Positions 54,001-61,636 of a stretch of DNA of 64,000 nt are shown here, piece after piece. The stretch is from Pseudomonadota bacterium (GTDB lineage: Bacteria > Myxococcota_A > Bradymonadia > Bradymonadales > GCA-2716585). Below the pieces are notes generated by a model that had not been told where the DNA came from, did not search any database, and was given only the letters and a program-made list of their open reading frames with translations. A program made the position numbers and the translations under genes. The stretch spans positions 1 through 64,000 of the forward strand of contig SYOX01000200.1 in the NCBI GenBank assembly GCA_005804885.1. Direction: 5' to 3'. Within the stretch, counting starts at the first letter, position 1; every line of letters begins with the position of its first letter.

Positions 54001-55896
54001 GCCGCTCCACAGCGCCTCCATGCCCATGCGGCTGTCGCGCCAGCACATCAACACCCGACCCTCGACGCACCGCATCCTCAAGACCGTCGCGCTGGCCGGC
54101 ACCGGCATCTCCACGCGCGCGACCCGACCGCCCGGGCCGATCGCCTCGGCCGCGGCGCCGTCCCAGATCACGAGGTTCGGGAAAGAGCCGCCAATGCTGA
54201 GGTTTTTTCGATCGCCCGCCGCCTCGTCGAAGGCCGGCCAGCCCAGCTCGTCCATGATCCCGCCCCGGAGCGTCCGACCCAGCACCCTCGAGATCTGCAC
54301 CTCGGCGACCTGGGACTGCGCCGACGGAGAGTCCCGCCAGAACTCGGCGCGCGCGAAGGACTTGAGGTGGTTGAAGGAGAGCTCGGCGCTGGAGAGGGTC
54401 CCGTACCCCAAAGAGCGGACATTGCTCGACATCCACCGCCGGATGGCGTCGGCGAAGCCCGCCTTGCCGACGATGGATTTTTGAAAGTCGGCGTCCTGAA
54501 AATGCTTGACCATATCCCGATCAAACATCGCCGCGAAGCGCGCGTCGCCCGCCGCGCTGACCGGATCGCGGGGGCGCTCGGCGTCGGCCTCGTGCTTGAA
54601 CCAGCGCCAGAGGTTCAGGTGCGCCCCCGGGCCAGGATCCGCGACGGGGACGCCGAGCTCAAGCGCCAGATCGAGCAGATCAAGGTCCATCCAATGCCAG
54701 CGGGCATCCTCGAAGCGGATCGGGGTCGCCTCGGCGATCAGCCGGGGCGCCATCCGCCGCAGGAGACCGAAGAGCTGGACAGGGGTGGAGGTCGAACTCC
54801 ACCACGTGTGGGTGAAGTGCGACATCAGCCGCTCCAGCCACGCGGCCGCACCGCCAGCCGCCTCGGCGCCCGCCGCGACCCGCTCCGCCGGCTGGATCAC
54901 GGCCTCCAGAGCGCCGAACTCCTCCAGCATGTCGAGCCACTCGCCGTGGTAGCTGGCGCTCTGCCGAGGCCCAGGCATGAGGTTCAACAGATGGCCGCGA
55001 ACAGCCGGGGAGCCCGCCGTCATGGCCACGAGCGGCTTGCGGAAGTCGCGCCAGAACTGCATCGGCGCACGAACCAGCGCCGGCGACTCCAGCACGTCGA
55101 GCAGGAAGCGGTGCTCCTCGGCCTCCACGTTGAGCCCGGCCGCCCTGGCCATCCGCTTCAAATCCCGCCCCATCCCCGCCCAGGGCGGCAGGCCGCTCAA
55201 GGTCCGCCTCACGCACAGCGCCCTGAAGTGCCCCCAGGCCTCCGGCCCAGGGTGCCTCAACTCCAGATCCCGCGCGTAATCCGACAGCGCGCCGCTCGAC
55301 AGCGCGCCGTCCAGCGCGAAGTCCACGAAGGCCATCAGCCTCGACGCCTCGTCGACCTCCAGCGCGTGGACACGCTCCGCCTCGCGCGCCTTGCCAAAGG
55401 CCTCCGAGCCGTAGCGCGCGCTCCCCGCACGCACGAAGATCCGACCGACCTCCTCCCAGAACGAGGGCAGGAAGTGCGGCGCGCTCCCCCCAAGACGCAC
55501 CGCGAGATCCTCGAAGCCCTTGCGCGCGGCGCCGATCTTGACGCTGGCCACGCCCGCCCACCGCCTCATCTCGCGCGCCACCTCCAACGCCAGCGACGCG
55601 CGGGCCGGATCGTTGATCAACACCCACCCCGGAAAACCCAACCCGCGACGCCGCCGCTGCGCCACCTCCTGACCCAGCTCCGGCGCCTCGAAGCCCAGGT
55701 GCTCCATCTCCAGATCATCGCCCGGCGCAAGCACCGACGGGCTCAGGCGCACCACCGGGTGCCCCAGCACGGGGTGCCGGTAGACCCGCGCCGTGACCGC
55801 GTCGACGGGCTCCCCCTCCGGGATCTCCACCCCCAGCGACAGCAGCGCACCCGCCCCGAGCAGCCCCTCCAGAACCCCCTCGCCCGATCCAGCCAT
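51025..55896 (-). CDS. Giant (1623 aa) uncharacterised subunit of the MoxR-vWA-SWIM operon
   Basis: 1623 residues from the ATG at 55896, which overlaps the stop of the DUF4132 gene (ATGA); the frame upstream of it is a shadow. There is no signal peptide or TM helix. The sequence is a long alpha/beta protein with no catalytic motif I recognise. Regions of note are MRRWAGVASVKIGAARKGFE (N-part), NLVIWDGAAAEAIGPGGRVA (propeller-like beta, about 740), ATGAAIAARTGLSRAASALL (helix-turn-helix-like, about 1260) and a C-terminal winged-helix-like stretch (VLYLQLLALAEPTAVNVLRW, PDRAKAAAQELVGAALVLEA, RHTFLPGGWQ; about 1525-1585), ending in LRPLHVIFKEAFKRVERGEG. In other phyla a similarly large gene sits beside such clusters and is loosely annotated as DNA-binding, which I cannot confirm here. 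Confidence 0.7.
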   Translation of the reverse strand: MAGSGEGVLEGLLGAGALLSLGVEIPEGEPVDAVTARVYRHPVLGHPVVRLSPSVLAPGDDLEMEHLGFEAPELGQEVAQRRRRGLGFPGWVLINDPARASLALEVAREMRRWAGVASVKIGAARKGFEDLAVRLGGSAPHFLPSFWEEVGRIFVRAGSARYGSEAFGKAREAERVHALEVDEASRLMAFVDFALDGALSSGALSDYARDLELRHPGPEAWGHFRALCVRRTLSGLPPWAGMGRDLKRMARAAGLNVEAEEHRFLLDVLESPALVRAPMQFWRDFRKPLVAMTAGSPAVRGHLLNLMPGPRQSASYHGEWLDMLEEFGALEAVIQPAERVAAGAEAAGGAAAWLERLMSHFTHTWWSSTSTPVQLFGLLRRMAPRLIAEATPIRFEDARWHWMDLDLLDLALELGVPVADPGPGAHLNLWRWFKHEADAERPRDPVSAAGDARFAAMFDRDMVKHFQDADFQKSIVGKAGFADAIRRWMSSNVRSLGYGTLSSAELSFNHLKSFARAEFWRDSPSAQSQVAEVQISRVLGRTLRGGIMDELGWPAFDEAAGDRKNLSIGGSFPNLVIWDGAAAEAIGPGGRVARVEMPVPASATVLRMRCVEGRVLMCWRDSRMGMEALWSGAGESPFFPQIYLWNLTIDDAMELPGGGGSFDGDRLLRAGDRELGSAHIGVKVLCDGESFWVMQPWGDDGAAFTEKEPATGKVGRQSRPAFIEGFLVEGEPLVKEVIRLQPLPEGLSGSPLGSSGGLVGWRARRSAALGGPVVAEGIDGRRREGALVDSGMLGSNSQEEVPFGLMSWPGDDRLRPISALWGMVKLWEPEGVDVLGRFEVVRGDESPFAAGSPRVLPPLWWHMLKPRDVVGSTALRSVSDEGAERLMAAGRAALEAAGGAVVKLDGVREAIGEVLPSVTNARLIAGIAGIVVHAARLERTLRELIPLWTSAQDDSPWGRVSHFLSQGADRPVVFKSGMLPWDMVGRVGAVAFKAVALGTGEEARAEALARLERWAASPLSDEGLAVRAFEAHLGGMKPAFAAPVEPEGEWGVEIDGRRYGLIVWEEWHPDRLRCKAIEVSTREPDDAGEGVFAPLPGSEITSVRAAGGWNGVERIGRLVALARERGPLPWSEATGAAIAARTGLSRAASALLWAGCPGLQTYSKNFLDKELREQLGLKVAEAATGRKELVECSTPDQRDQVWHEAMPLEVEALWSPLGDGADDPSSAVSRLCAAWNRVVGRRASVPEGLLQEAARGFQALYQAPTGILGWVAEPERAGVLNLDAEWRVTTQGRLQCRPPEAEGRMSPGHFEAPTLIAAVHYLPWLFVELPVGDPLRQNLVQVAERVWRRLNAPGLLFMAGSRYFHGESEGAQAFFEAFGGEPFELTDEGPSEDARGVDLGDRVITLIESKGAYNYSHVVIFFRPGRCADFAGLRGLLDDPYSAWNSGLDASELMRSAGMAALIERVRSTPVPEGQYEANPLWSAPEVVEAARRRLSLSEDGAVLYLQLLALAEPTAVNVLRWNGWQPDRAKAAAQELVGAALVLEAKRARAGRHTFLPGGWQVLKAPHLPIETWKLPLYGVERTADGMKMPLRRVLPLRPLHVIFKEAFKRVERGEGPRYDAL

Positions 55897-56804
55897 CACC
55901 CGACCTCCCCGGCCTTCTTCTCCACCACACGCCCCGCATACACCCGGCTGGCCATGCGGTTGCCCTCCGACCACGCCACCGGCCCCACCGAACCCAGCGA
56001 CATCGCACGACCCCGACCGTCGACCCAGGCCAGCTCCCCCGTCAACGTCTCCTCCGTCGGGGCCTCCGACCCGATCCAGTAGCGCGCCTCGACCAGCTGA
56101 CCACCCTCCAGGATCTCGATCGTCGCGTAACCCCCCTTGACCCTGTAACCCAGGCTCTGACAACGCCCCATCGCGTGCACCAGCTGCGCGAAGCGACCCT
56201 CTCCCCACACGTCCGTCCGCGCCGCCGCGCCGTCCACGTCCGCTGGCCGCGACCACGTCTCCCGGAAGAGCTGGCCCACCGCCTGAGACACCCCAAGCTC
56301 GCCGGCCAGCTGCCGCCAGTCCTCCAGATCGTCGAGCAGGATCGGGTGCGGGATCGCCACGTGCGCCCCGCTCAACCACGCCGTCTCCCCGTCCAGCGTC
56401 ACCACCCCAAGACCCCGCTCCGCGTCCACGCCCCTCAACAACCCCGCCGCGCCCTGATCGATCTCACCGCCCGGCTCCACCGCCGCCACCACCAGATCCT
56501 CCAGCGCTCGCCGCTGCGCCGGATCCGGCCACACCGCCGCCACCGCCGCCCTCGACACCGGCAGCGACCTCAACATCCACCCCTCCGCCTGCGACAGACA
56601 CGCCGCCGCGTGACCCTCCAACCACTCCTTGAGCGCCAGCAGCTGATGACCCTGCGCGCTCTGCCTCACCGCCGGAGGCACCGACGCCAGCACCTTCCCC
56701 CGCGCATTGCGGCACACCAGCGACCCCTCCACCAGAGAGAGCCAGTAGCCACCCCCCTCGACCTCCACCCAGCCCGCCGCGCCGCCCTCGACCATCCCCC
56801 TCAC
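55896..56804 (-). CDS. DUF4132 domain protein (MolR/YehI-related)
   Basis: 302 residues, consisting essentially of one DUF4132 domain: SLVCRNARGKVLASVPPAVR (residues about 27-46), LLALKEWLEGHAAACLSQAE, LVVAAVEPGGEIDQGAAGLL, VVTLDGETAWLSGAHVAIPH and PILLDDLEDWRQLAGELGVS followed by AVGQLFRETW. The W-x-x-x-L/F...QLFRE order is the family hallmark. E. coli MolR/YehI carries DUF4132 with an extra WGR domain; here WGR is absent. It is the first gene of the operon, with its start about 120 nt downstream of a strong promoter. Its function in any organism is poorly known. Confidence 0.75.
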   Translation of the reverse strand: MRGMVEGGAAGWVEVEGGGYWLSLVEGSLVCRNARGKVLASVPPAVRQSAQGHQLLALKEWLEGHAAACLSQAEGWMLRSLPVSRAAVAAVWPDPAQRRALEDLVVAAVEPGGEIDQGAAGLLRGVDAERGLGVVTLDGETAWLSGAHVAIPHPILLDDLEDWRQLAGELGVSQAVGQLFRETWSRPADVDGAAARTDVWGEGRFAQLVHAMGRCQSLGYRVKGGYATIEILEGGQLVEARYWIGSEAPTEETLTGELAWVDGRGRAMSLGSVGPVAWSEGNRMASRVYAGRVVEKKAGEVG

Positions 56805-56933
56805 CCCCCCCTGATGTGTTCAACTCAAAAACGCGCCCGGACTCTCCATCGCGCGCCGACAACCTCGCCGCGTGGAACCACGAGCCGCGACACCCGAGAC
56901 GGACCCCTGAGGATCACCGGGCGCGTAACCATG

Positions 56934-56963
56934 ATACTACACAAATGTTCAACACTCTGTCAA
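56934..56963 (-). promoter_or_regulatory. Sigma70-type promoter of the MoxR-vWA-SWIM operon
   Basis: On the minus strand TTGACA (complement at 56958-56963) and TAGTAT (complement at 56934-56939) are separated by 18 bp within an A/T-rich island. The implied start is near 56927, leaving a leader of about 120 nt before the DUF4132 ATG. This is the best -35/-10 pair in the window. Confidence 0.7.
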
Positions 56964-56996
56964 CACCCCGATGCACCGACACCCCTCGCGTTGATC

Positions 56997-57026
56997 TTGC
57001 CCTGACCTCGCAAAGTGCTGTAGGGT
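56997..57026 (+). promoter_or_regulatory. Promoter of the Lys/Asp lipoprotein-murD unit
   Basis: TTGCCC (56997-57002), 18 bp, TAGGGT (57021-57026); the predicted start near 57033 gives a 40-nt leader to the ATG at 57075. It is divergent from the MoxR-vWA operon promoter about 35 bp away. Confidence 0.5.
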
Positions 57027-57074
57027 CCACGCGATCGACAAAACCGGGCCCTCGCCCCTCTCGGAGACGCACCC

Positions 57075-57686
57075 ATGACGCATCGCACACTCACCATCCT
57101 CTTGACCAGCCTCACGCTGGCCTTCGGCGCCACCGCCCTGTCGGGTTGCTGCTGCGGCGACATGTCGGAGATCTCCAAGGTCGTCGACGAGGCCAAGAAG
57201 GAGGCCGAAAAGGCCGAAACCGACAAGGGCGACGAAGAGGCCGACGACAAGGGCGATGAAGAGGCCGACGAGGACAAGAAGGACGACGAAGACAAGAAGG
57301 CCGACAAGGACGACGAGGACAAGAAGGACGACGGGGACAAGAAGGACGACGAGGACAAGAAGGGCGACGTCGGCGGCTCCGTCAAGGTCAGCGAGCTGAC
57401 CCCCGAGGACCTCAAGAAGCGCCTGGAGGCCCTCGACTGGAACATCGTCAGCGAGAGCAAGGCCCAGGACAACTTCTTCACCTACGGCGTCATGAAGGGC
57501 CAGAAGATCGCCAGCGTCCAACTCCAGACCTCACAGAGCGAGCGCATCGCCAAGCTGACCGAGAAGGCCCTGGCCAAGTCCGAGGGCGCCGTCGTCGAGC
57601 GCGACGGCAAGCACATGCTCTACGTCTTCGTCGTCCAGGACCAGGAAGCCGCACAGACCCTCCTCAATAAAATCCTCGGCAAGTGA
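57075..57686 (+). CDS. Lipoprotein with Lys/Asp repeat linker, co-transcribed with murD
   Basis: 203 residues. Signal peptide SLTLAFGATALSGC with three consecutive cysteines (SGCCCG), the first lipidated. A coiled Lys/Glu region is followed by an extreme (D/E-DKK)n linker (about 50-100; DEEADEDKKDDEDKKADKDD). A compact C-terminal domain (about 105-203) has VSELTPEDLKKRLEALDWNI, FFTYGVMKGQKIASVQLQTS and DGKHMLYVFVVQDQEAAQTL, which looks alpha/beta. Related small lipoproteins with such linkers occur in Myxococcota; the function is unknown. The stop overlaps the GTG start of murD (GTGA), so the genes are coupled, hinting at a cell-envelope role. Confidence 0.7.
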   Translation: MTHRTLTILLTSLTLAFGATALSGCCCGDMSEISKVVDEAKKEAEKAETDKGDEEADDKGDEEADEDKKDDEDKKADKDDEDKKDDGDKKDDEDKKGDVGGSVKVSELTPEDLKKRLEALDWNIVSESKAQDNFFTYGVMKGQKIASVQLQTSQSERIAKLTEKALAKSEGAVVERDGKHMLYVFVVQDQEAAQTLLNKILGK

Positions 57687-59143
57687 ACCGCATCCCCTCC
57701 CTGCGCGACCCCCTCCCCCACGCCGCACACGTCACCGTCTTCGGCCTGGGATGGAGCGGCGTCGCCGCCGCCAACCTCCTGCGGCGCCTCGGCAAGCGCG
57801 TCACCGCCACCGACACCCGCACCCCCGACGCCCTCCAGAGCGCCCTCCACGCCCTCCACGCCGACAACGGCCTCTCCCTGGCCGAAGGCGTCGAGATCCG
57901 CTGCGGCGACCACCAGGACCTCGGCGCCGACGCCGTCCTCCTCACCCAGTCCGTCAAACCCTGGCAGGAACCCGTCCAGGCCGCCCGACGCCGCGGCCTC
58001 GTCGTCATGCCCGAGATCGAGCTGGCCGCCCGCGCCCTGGACGACTCCCTCGTCGACCTCGTCACCGTCGGCGGCACCGACGGCAAGACCACCACCACCA
58101 AGCTCGCCTTCCACCTCGCCGCACACCAGCGCCGCGCCTGGGTCGGCGGCAACTCCTGGACGCCCCTGAGCGCCGTCGTCGCCGAGCTGACCGACGCCCT
58201 GACCCTCTCCCCCCTCCCCCCCGGGCAACGCGCCGCGCTCATCGCCGAGGTCAGCGCCTTCCAGCTCCCACCCTGGCACACCCTCTCCCCCCTGAGCGCC
58301 ACCCTCACCAACATCGCCGAAGACCACATCGACGAATACTTCCAGGGCTCCTTCGACGCCTACGTCGACGCCAAACGCGGCCTCATCGACCACATGGGCG
58401 TCGGACAGACCGCCACCCTCAACATCGACGACCCCCGCATCCGACCCTGGCAGGACGACCTGACCTCCCGCGGCGCACGCGTCGTCCGCGCCACGCTCGC
58501 CGCACGCGCCGCCTCCCCACACCCCGACGCCGCCTACCGACACAACGGCGAGCTCCGACTGCGCTGGGGCGGACTCGACCGCAGCCTCATCGACCAGGCC
58601 GCCCTCCCCCTCGTCGGCGACCACAACGTCGAGAACACCCTCTGCGCCGCCGGCGCCCTCCTCCCGCTCAACCTCGACATCGACGGCATGCGCGAGGCCA
58701 TCTCCTCCTTCTCCGCCCCCCACCATCGCCTCGAGCGCGTCGCCAACATCGGCGGCGTCGAGATCTACGACGACTCCAAGGCCACCAACGCCCACGCCTC
58801 CATGGCCGGCCTGGCCGCCTTCGGACACAAGCCCATCGTCGCCATCGTCGGCGGCGTCGACAAGAACCTCGACCTCTCACTCTGGGTCGAGGCCCTCCGC
58901 TCCCGCGCCCGCCGCGTCGTCGTCATCGGCGAGCTCCGCGCACGCCTCCTGAACGACCACGCCCACCAACTCCCCCAGGCCACCCCCGCCGACTCCCTGG
59001 CCGACGCCGTTGACCTCGCCCTCGACGCCGCGCGCCCCGGCGACATCCTGATCCTCTCGCCGGCCTGCTCCAGCTTCGACATGTTCGACAGCTACGCCGA
59101 CCGCGGCCGACGCTTCCAGGCCGAGATCCTCAAGCGCACCTGA
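57683..59143 (+). CDS. murD: UDP-N-acetylmuramoyl-L-alanine:D-glutamate ligase MurD
   Basis: 486 residues from a GTG start overlapping the upstream stop. The N-terminal Rossmann-like domain begins VTVFGLGWSGVAAANLLRRL. ATP-binding loop GTDGKTTTTKL (residues about 135-145; Asp replaces the usual Asn of GTNGKT), EVSAFQLPP, TLTNIAEDHIDEY (metal/carbamate region), a central domain, then the C-terminal ligase domain with LVGDHNVENTLCAAGA, APHHRLERVANIGGVEIYDD, SKATNA, VAIVGGVDKNLDLS and SPACSSFDMFDSYADRGRRF, all MurD signatures. It adds D-Glu to UDP-MurNAc-L-Ala in peptidoglycan synthesis. It is unusual in lying outside a division/cell-wall cluster and behind a lipoprotein gene. Confidence 0.93.
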   Translation: MNRIPSLRDPLPHAAHVTVFGLGWSGVAAANLLRRLGKRVTATDTRTPDALQSALHALHADNGLSLAEGVEIRCGDHQDLGADAVLLTQSVKPWQEPVQAARRRGLVVMPEIELAARALDDSLVDLVTVGGTDGKTTTTKLAFHLAAHQRRAWVGGNSWTPLSAVVAELTDALTLSPLPPGQRAALIAEVSAFQLPPWHTLSPLSATLTNIAEDHIDEYFQGSFDAYVDAKRGLIDHMGVGQTATLNIDDPRIRPWQDDLTSRGARVVRATLAARAASPHPDAAYRHNGELRLRWGGLDRSLIDQAALPLVGDHNVENTLCAAGALLPLNLDIDGMREAISSFSAPHHRLERVANIGGVEIYDDSKATNAHASMAGLAAFGHKPIVAIVGGVDKNLDLSLWVEALRSRARRVVVIGELRARLLNDHAHQLPQATPADSLADAVDLALDAARPGDILILSPACSSFDMFDSYADRGRRFQAEILKRT

Positions 59144-59249
59144 AGGCGCCCCCAACAACCCCTCCGCGCCCTCCACCACCCCCGCGCCACCCTCGAACAC
59201 GCCCCGGACCCACGCCACTCGACCCGCAAATCCCAGCACCACCCTCCCC

Positions 59250-61214
59250 TCAGCGCTCCATGATCATGTTCTCCCGGTAGGCCACGATCAGATCCTCCAG
59301 CGCCGCGATCTCCTGCACCATCCCCGCCCCCTCCTCCGTGTCCGCCACCCGCCGCGGCGGCTCGAAGACCCGCAGATCGCTGATCGTCGGGATGATGTCC
59401 GCACCCCCCTCGATCGAGTCCGACACCGCGCCGAAGCTGTGGTGCTGCGCCAGCGAGGTCCGATCCGCCTCCAGGATCAACGTGTAGCCCTTGTCCCCAT
59501 ACGCCGCCGCGAAGGCCCCGTCGATCGTCACCGCATTGCCGCCGCGCTTGACCGGCGACTCCCCAGCCTCGATCTTGACCGGCACGTGCCCGTTGACCAC
59601 CAACCCCGCCCCAGGGTCCACGCCGAACTCCTCGCAGACCCCCCGCACGAAGTCCGCGTCGTGAATCAGCTTGAAGTACGCGTTCTTGGTCTCCACCATC
59701 AGCGCCGGATCCTGGAAGAAATGCGACTCGAAGGTCGCCATCTTGTCCTTGCCAAAGAGCGGCGACACCGGACCCGCCCACAGGTACCAGTGCAGATCGA
59801 TCGCCGCCTCGTCGCGCCGCCTGAAGGCCCGGTGGATCACCGACTGGCACGCGTCAAAGAGCGCCTTGCCCGACACCGGCACGCCGTCGATCACCGCCTC
59901 CTGCCTCGAACCGTCCGCCTCCACCGGCACCGCCCCGTGGAAGATCAGGTGGTTGTCCCGCACCGCCACAAGCCCCCCCTTGTTGAACATCCAGCTCATC
60001 TGCTGCCACAAGATCGGGCTGTGCAAGAAGGACCCCCGCAGCTGGTCCAGACACACCCGCTCCTCGGGCGACAGCGCCAGCGGGTTCGCCCTATCCACCG
60101 TCGGCAGGTGCGTGTCCACCAGCGGCACCCACACACCGTCGATCTCCAGCGCGCCGCGCTCGAAATCCACCCGGCTGAGCAGATCCCGATCCGCCATCCC
60201 CCACTCCGGGTGCCGCGCCACCAGCTGCCCCTCCAGCTTGAACTGGATCACCGCAATGGCCTTCTGCATCCGCGCCATCATCATCGGATCGTCCAGGTTC
60301 TTGACCTTGGACTGGAAGCGCGCGCACGGATCGTCCCCATAGACCCGCGCCGCCAGCGTCTGCAAGGGCAGCAGCGGGATCCCATAGCCCTCCTCCAGCT
60401 GCGCGATCCGACCGTAGCGCAAGGACACCCGGATCACCGTCGCGATCAGCGCCTCCTGCCCCAGGCACGCCCCCATCCACAGCACGTCGTGGTTGCCCCA
60501 CAACACGCTCACCTCCGGCTGGCGCATCAAGTACGCCATCACCTTGTCGATCCTCGGACCCCGATCCCCCATGTCACCCGCCACGATGATCTCATCCACC
60601 GCCAGGTTGCGGATCGCCCGCGACAGCCGACGGACAAACTCAAGCCCTTGATCCTGCTCAAGAATCGCCCCGAGCATCGCGTCGATGTAGCCCGGCGATC
60701 GGCCCAGCGCCGGCGCCACCAGCAGCTCCAGCATCACCGCCCGCCACGCCTCTGGGAAGGTCGCCGCCACCTCGTCGAGCGGGTACGACCTCGACAGCTC
60801 CCGCAAGATCTCCACCTGCTGACCCACCACCCGCCTGACAAAGACCCCCCGCGCCGCCTCGTCCTCAAGCCGCCCCCCAAGCTGCTCAAGCTGCTCCCAG
60901 GGGTAGTAGATCAGGTTCAACAGCTCCCGGCGCTCGGCCTCCGACGCCCGACCCTCGAAGAGCCTGTCCACCACCGGCCGAAGCCGACCCGAGGCGTTGT
61001 TGATCACATGCCGCAGCTTGATGTACTCGCCGTGCACATCGGACAGGACGTGCACGGCCCCCTTCGGGAGCGCCATCTCCCCCCGCAGCGCCGCGATCCT
61101 CGCCACCGCCGCCTCGATCGTCGGCACCTGCCGCGCCAGCGTCTTGAGGTGCAGCAGCCGCCCCTCGTCAAAGGTCACGCACTGGATCGAGTGGGCCGGC
61201 GCATAGGGACTCAT
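59250..61214 (-). CDS. fbp: Fructose-1,6-bisphosphatase class III
   Basis: 654 residues, start supported by AGGAGG. It is a phosphoesterase with metal-binding motifs VLSDVHGEYIKLRHVINN (residues about 55-72, D-x-H-G-E), VAGDMGDRGPRIDKVM (GD-x-x-D-R-G), LWGNHDVLWMGA (G-N-H-D) and the late histidines in VNGHVPVKIEAGESP and LVDTHLPTVD. Length and spacing match class III FBPases of Firmicutes and some other bacteria (gluconeogenesis, F1,6BP to F6P). It has no signal peptide, is monocistronic and is convergent with murD across about 100 bp. Confidence 0.92.
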   Translation of the reverse strand: MSPYAPAHSIQCVTFDEGRLLHLKTLARQVPTIEAAVARIAALRGEMALPKGAVHVLSDVHGEYIKLRHVINNASGRLRPVVDRLFEGRASEAERRELLNLIYYPWEQLEQLGGRLEDEAARGVFVRRVVGQQVEILRELSRSYPLDEVAATFPEAWRAVMLELLVAPALGRSPGYIDAMLGAILEQDQGLEFVRRLSRAIRNLAVDEIIVAGDMGDRGPRIDKVMAYLMRQPEVSVLWGNHDVLWMGACLGQEALIATVIRVSLRYGRIAQLEEGYGIPLLPLQTLAARVYGDDPCARFQSKVKNLDDPMMMARMQKAIAVIQFKLEGQLVARHPEWGMADRDLLSRVDFERGALEIDGVWVPLVDTHLPTVDRANPLALSPEERVCLDQLRGSFLHSPILWQQMSWMFNKGGLVAVRDNHLIFHGAVPVEADGSRQEAVIDGVPVSGKALFDACQSVIHRAFRRRDEAAIDLHWYLWAGPVSPLFGKDKMATFESHFFQDPALMVETKNAYFKLIHDADFVRGVCEEFGVDPGAGLVVNGHVPVKIEAGESPVKRGGNAVTIDGAFAAAYGDKGYTLILEADRTSLAQHHSFGAVSDSIEGGADIIPTISDLRVFEPPRRVADTEEGAGMVQEIAALEDLIVAYRENMIMER

Positions 61215-61636
61215 CGCTCATCCTCCTTAAAACTCAAGCGCCCATGAACCACGCGGGGCGCGCATTGCTGAACTCGGGCTCATCCTTCGACCTCAATCCC
61301 CCCCCTTATACGCCCACTCGACGACCACGGCGAGATCAACGACCCCACCGGGCGCGCACGGCAGGTTCGCTCGGTGAAGGTTGCGATGCCCCGCAGGTCA
61401 CGATCAGGCCGACGGCGTCTCGCCCCAGGCTCGCGCCCGGGGCGGCCCGACACACGCCGCGCCACAGACCGCGACCGACACGACCGTCGAAGGCCCAGCC
61501 GCCCGACGACACGCCCCAGGCAGCGAGCCCACGACTCTGGCACCACGGGAGCACCCCCGCGTCGACGGCCGCGTATTTGCGCCGCACCGCACCGCGCGGC
61601 AAGATGAAGGCCAGACGCCCGACCCGGAGTCCGCCC
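61215..61636. other. Gene-free interval between fbp and the IgGFc-like gene
   Basis: About 420 bp. It contains the divergent leaders of fbp (minus) and the 61637 lipoprotein (plus). The frame is open from 61244 but codons before the ATG at 61637 are Arg/Pro-rich with no signal peptide, so they are taken as non-coding. No clear promoter, repeat or RNA was recognised. Confidence 0.5.
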
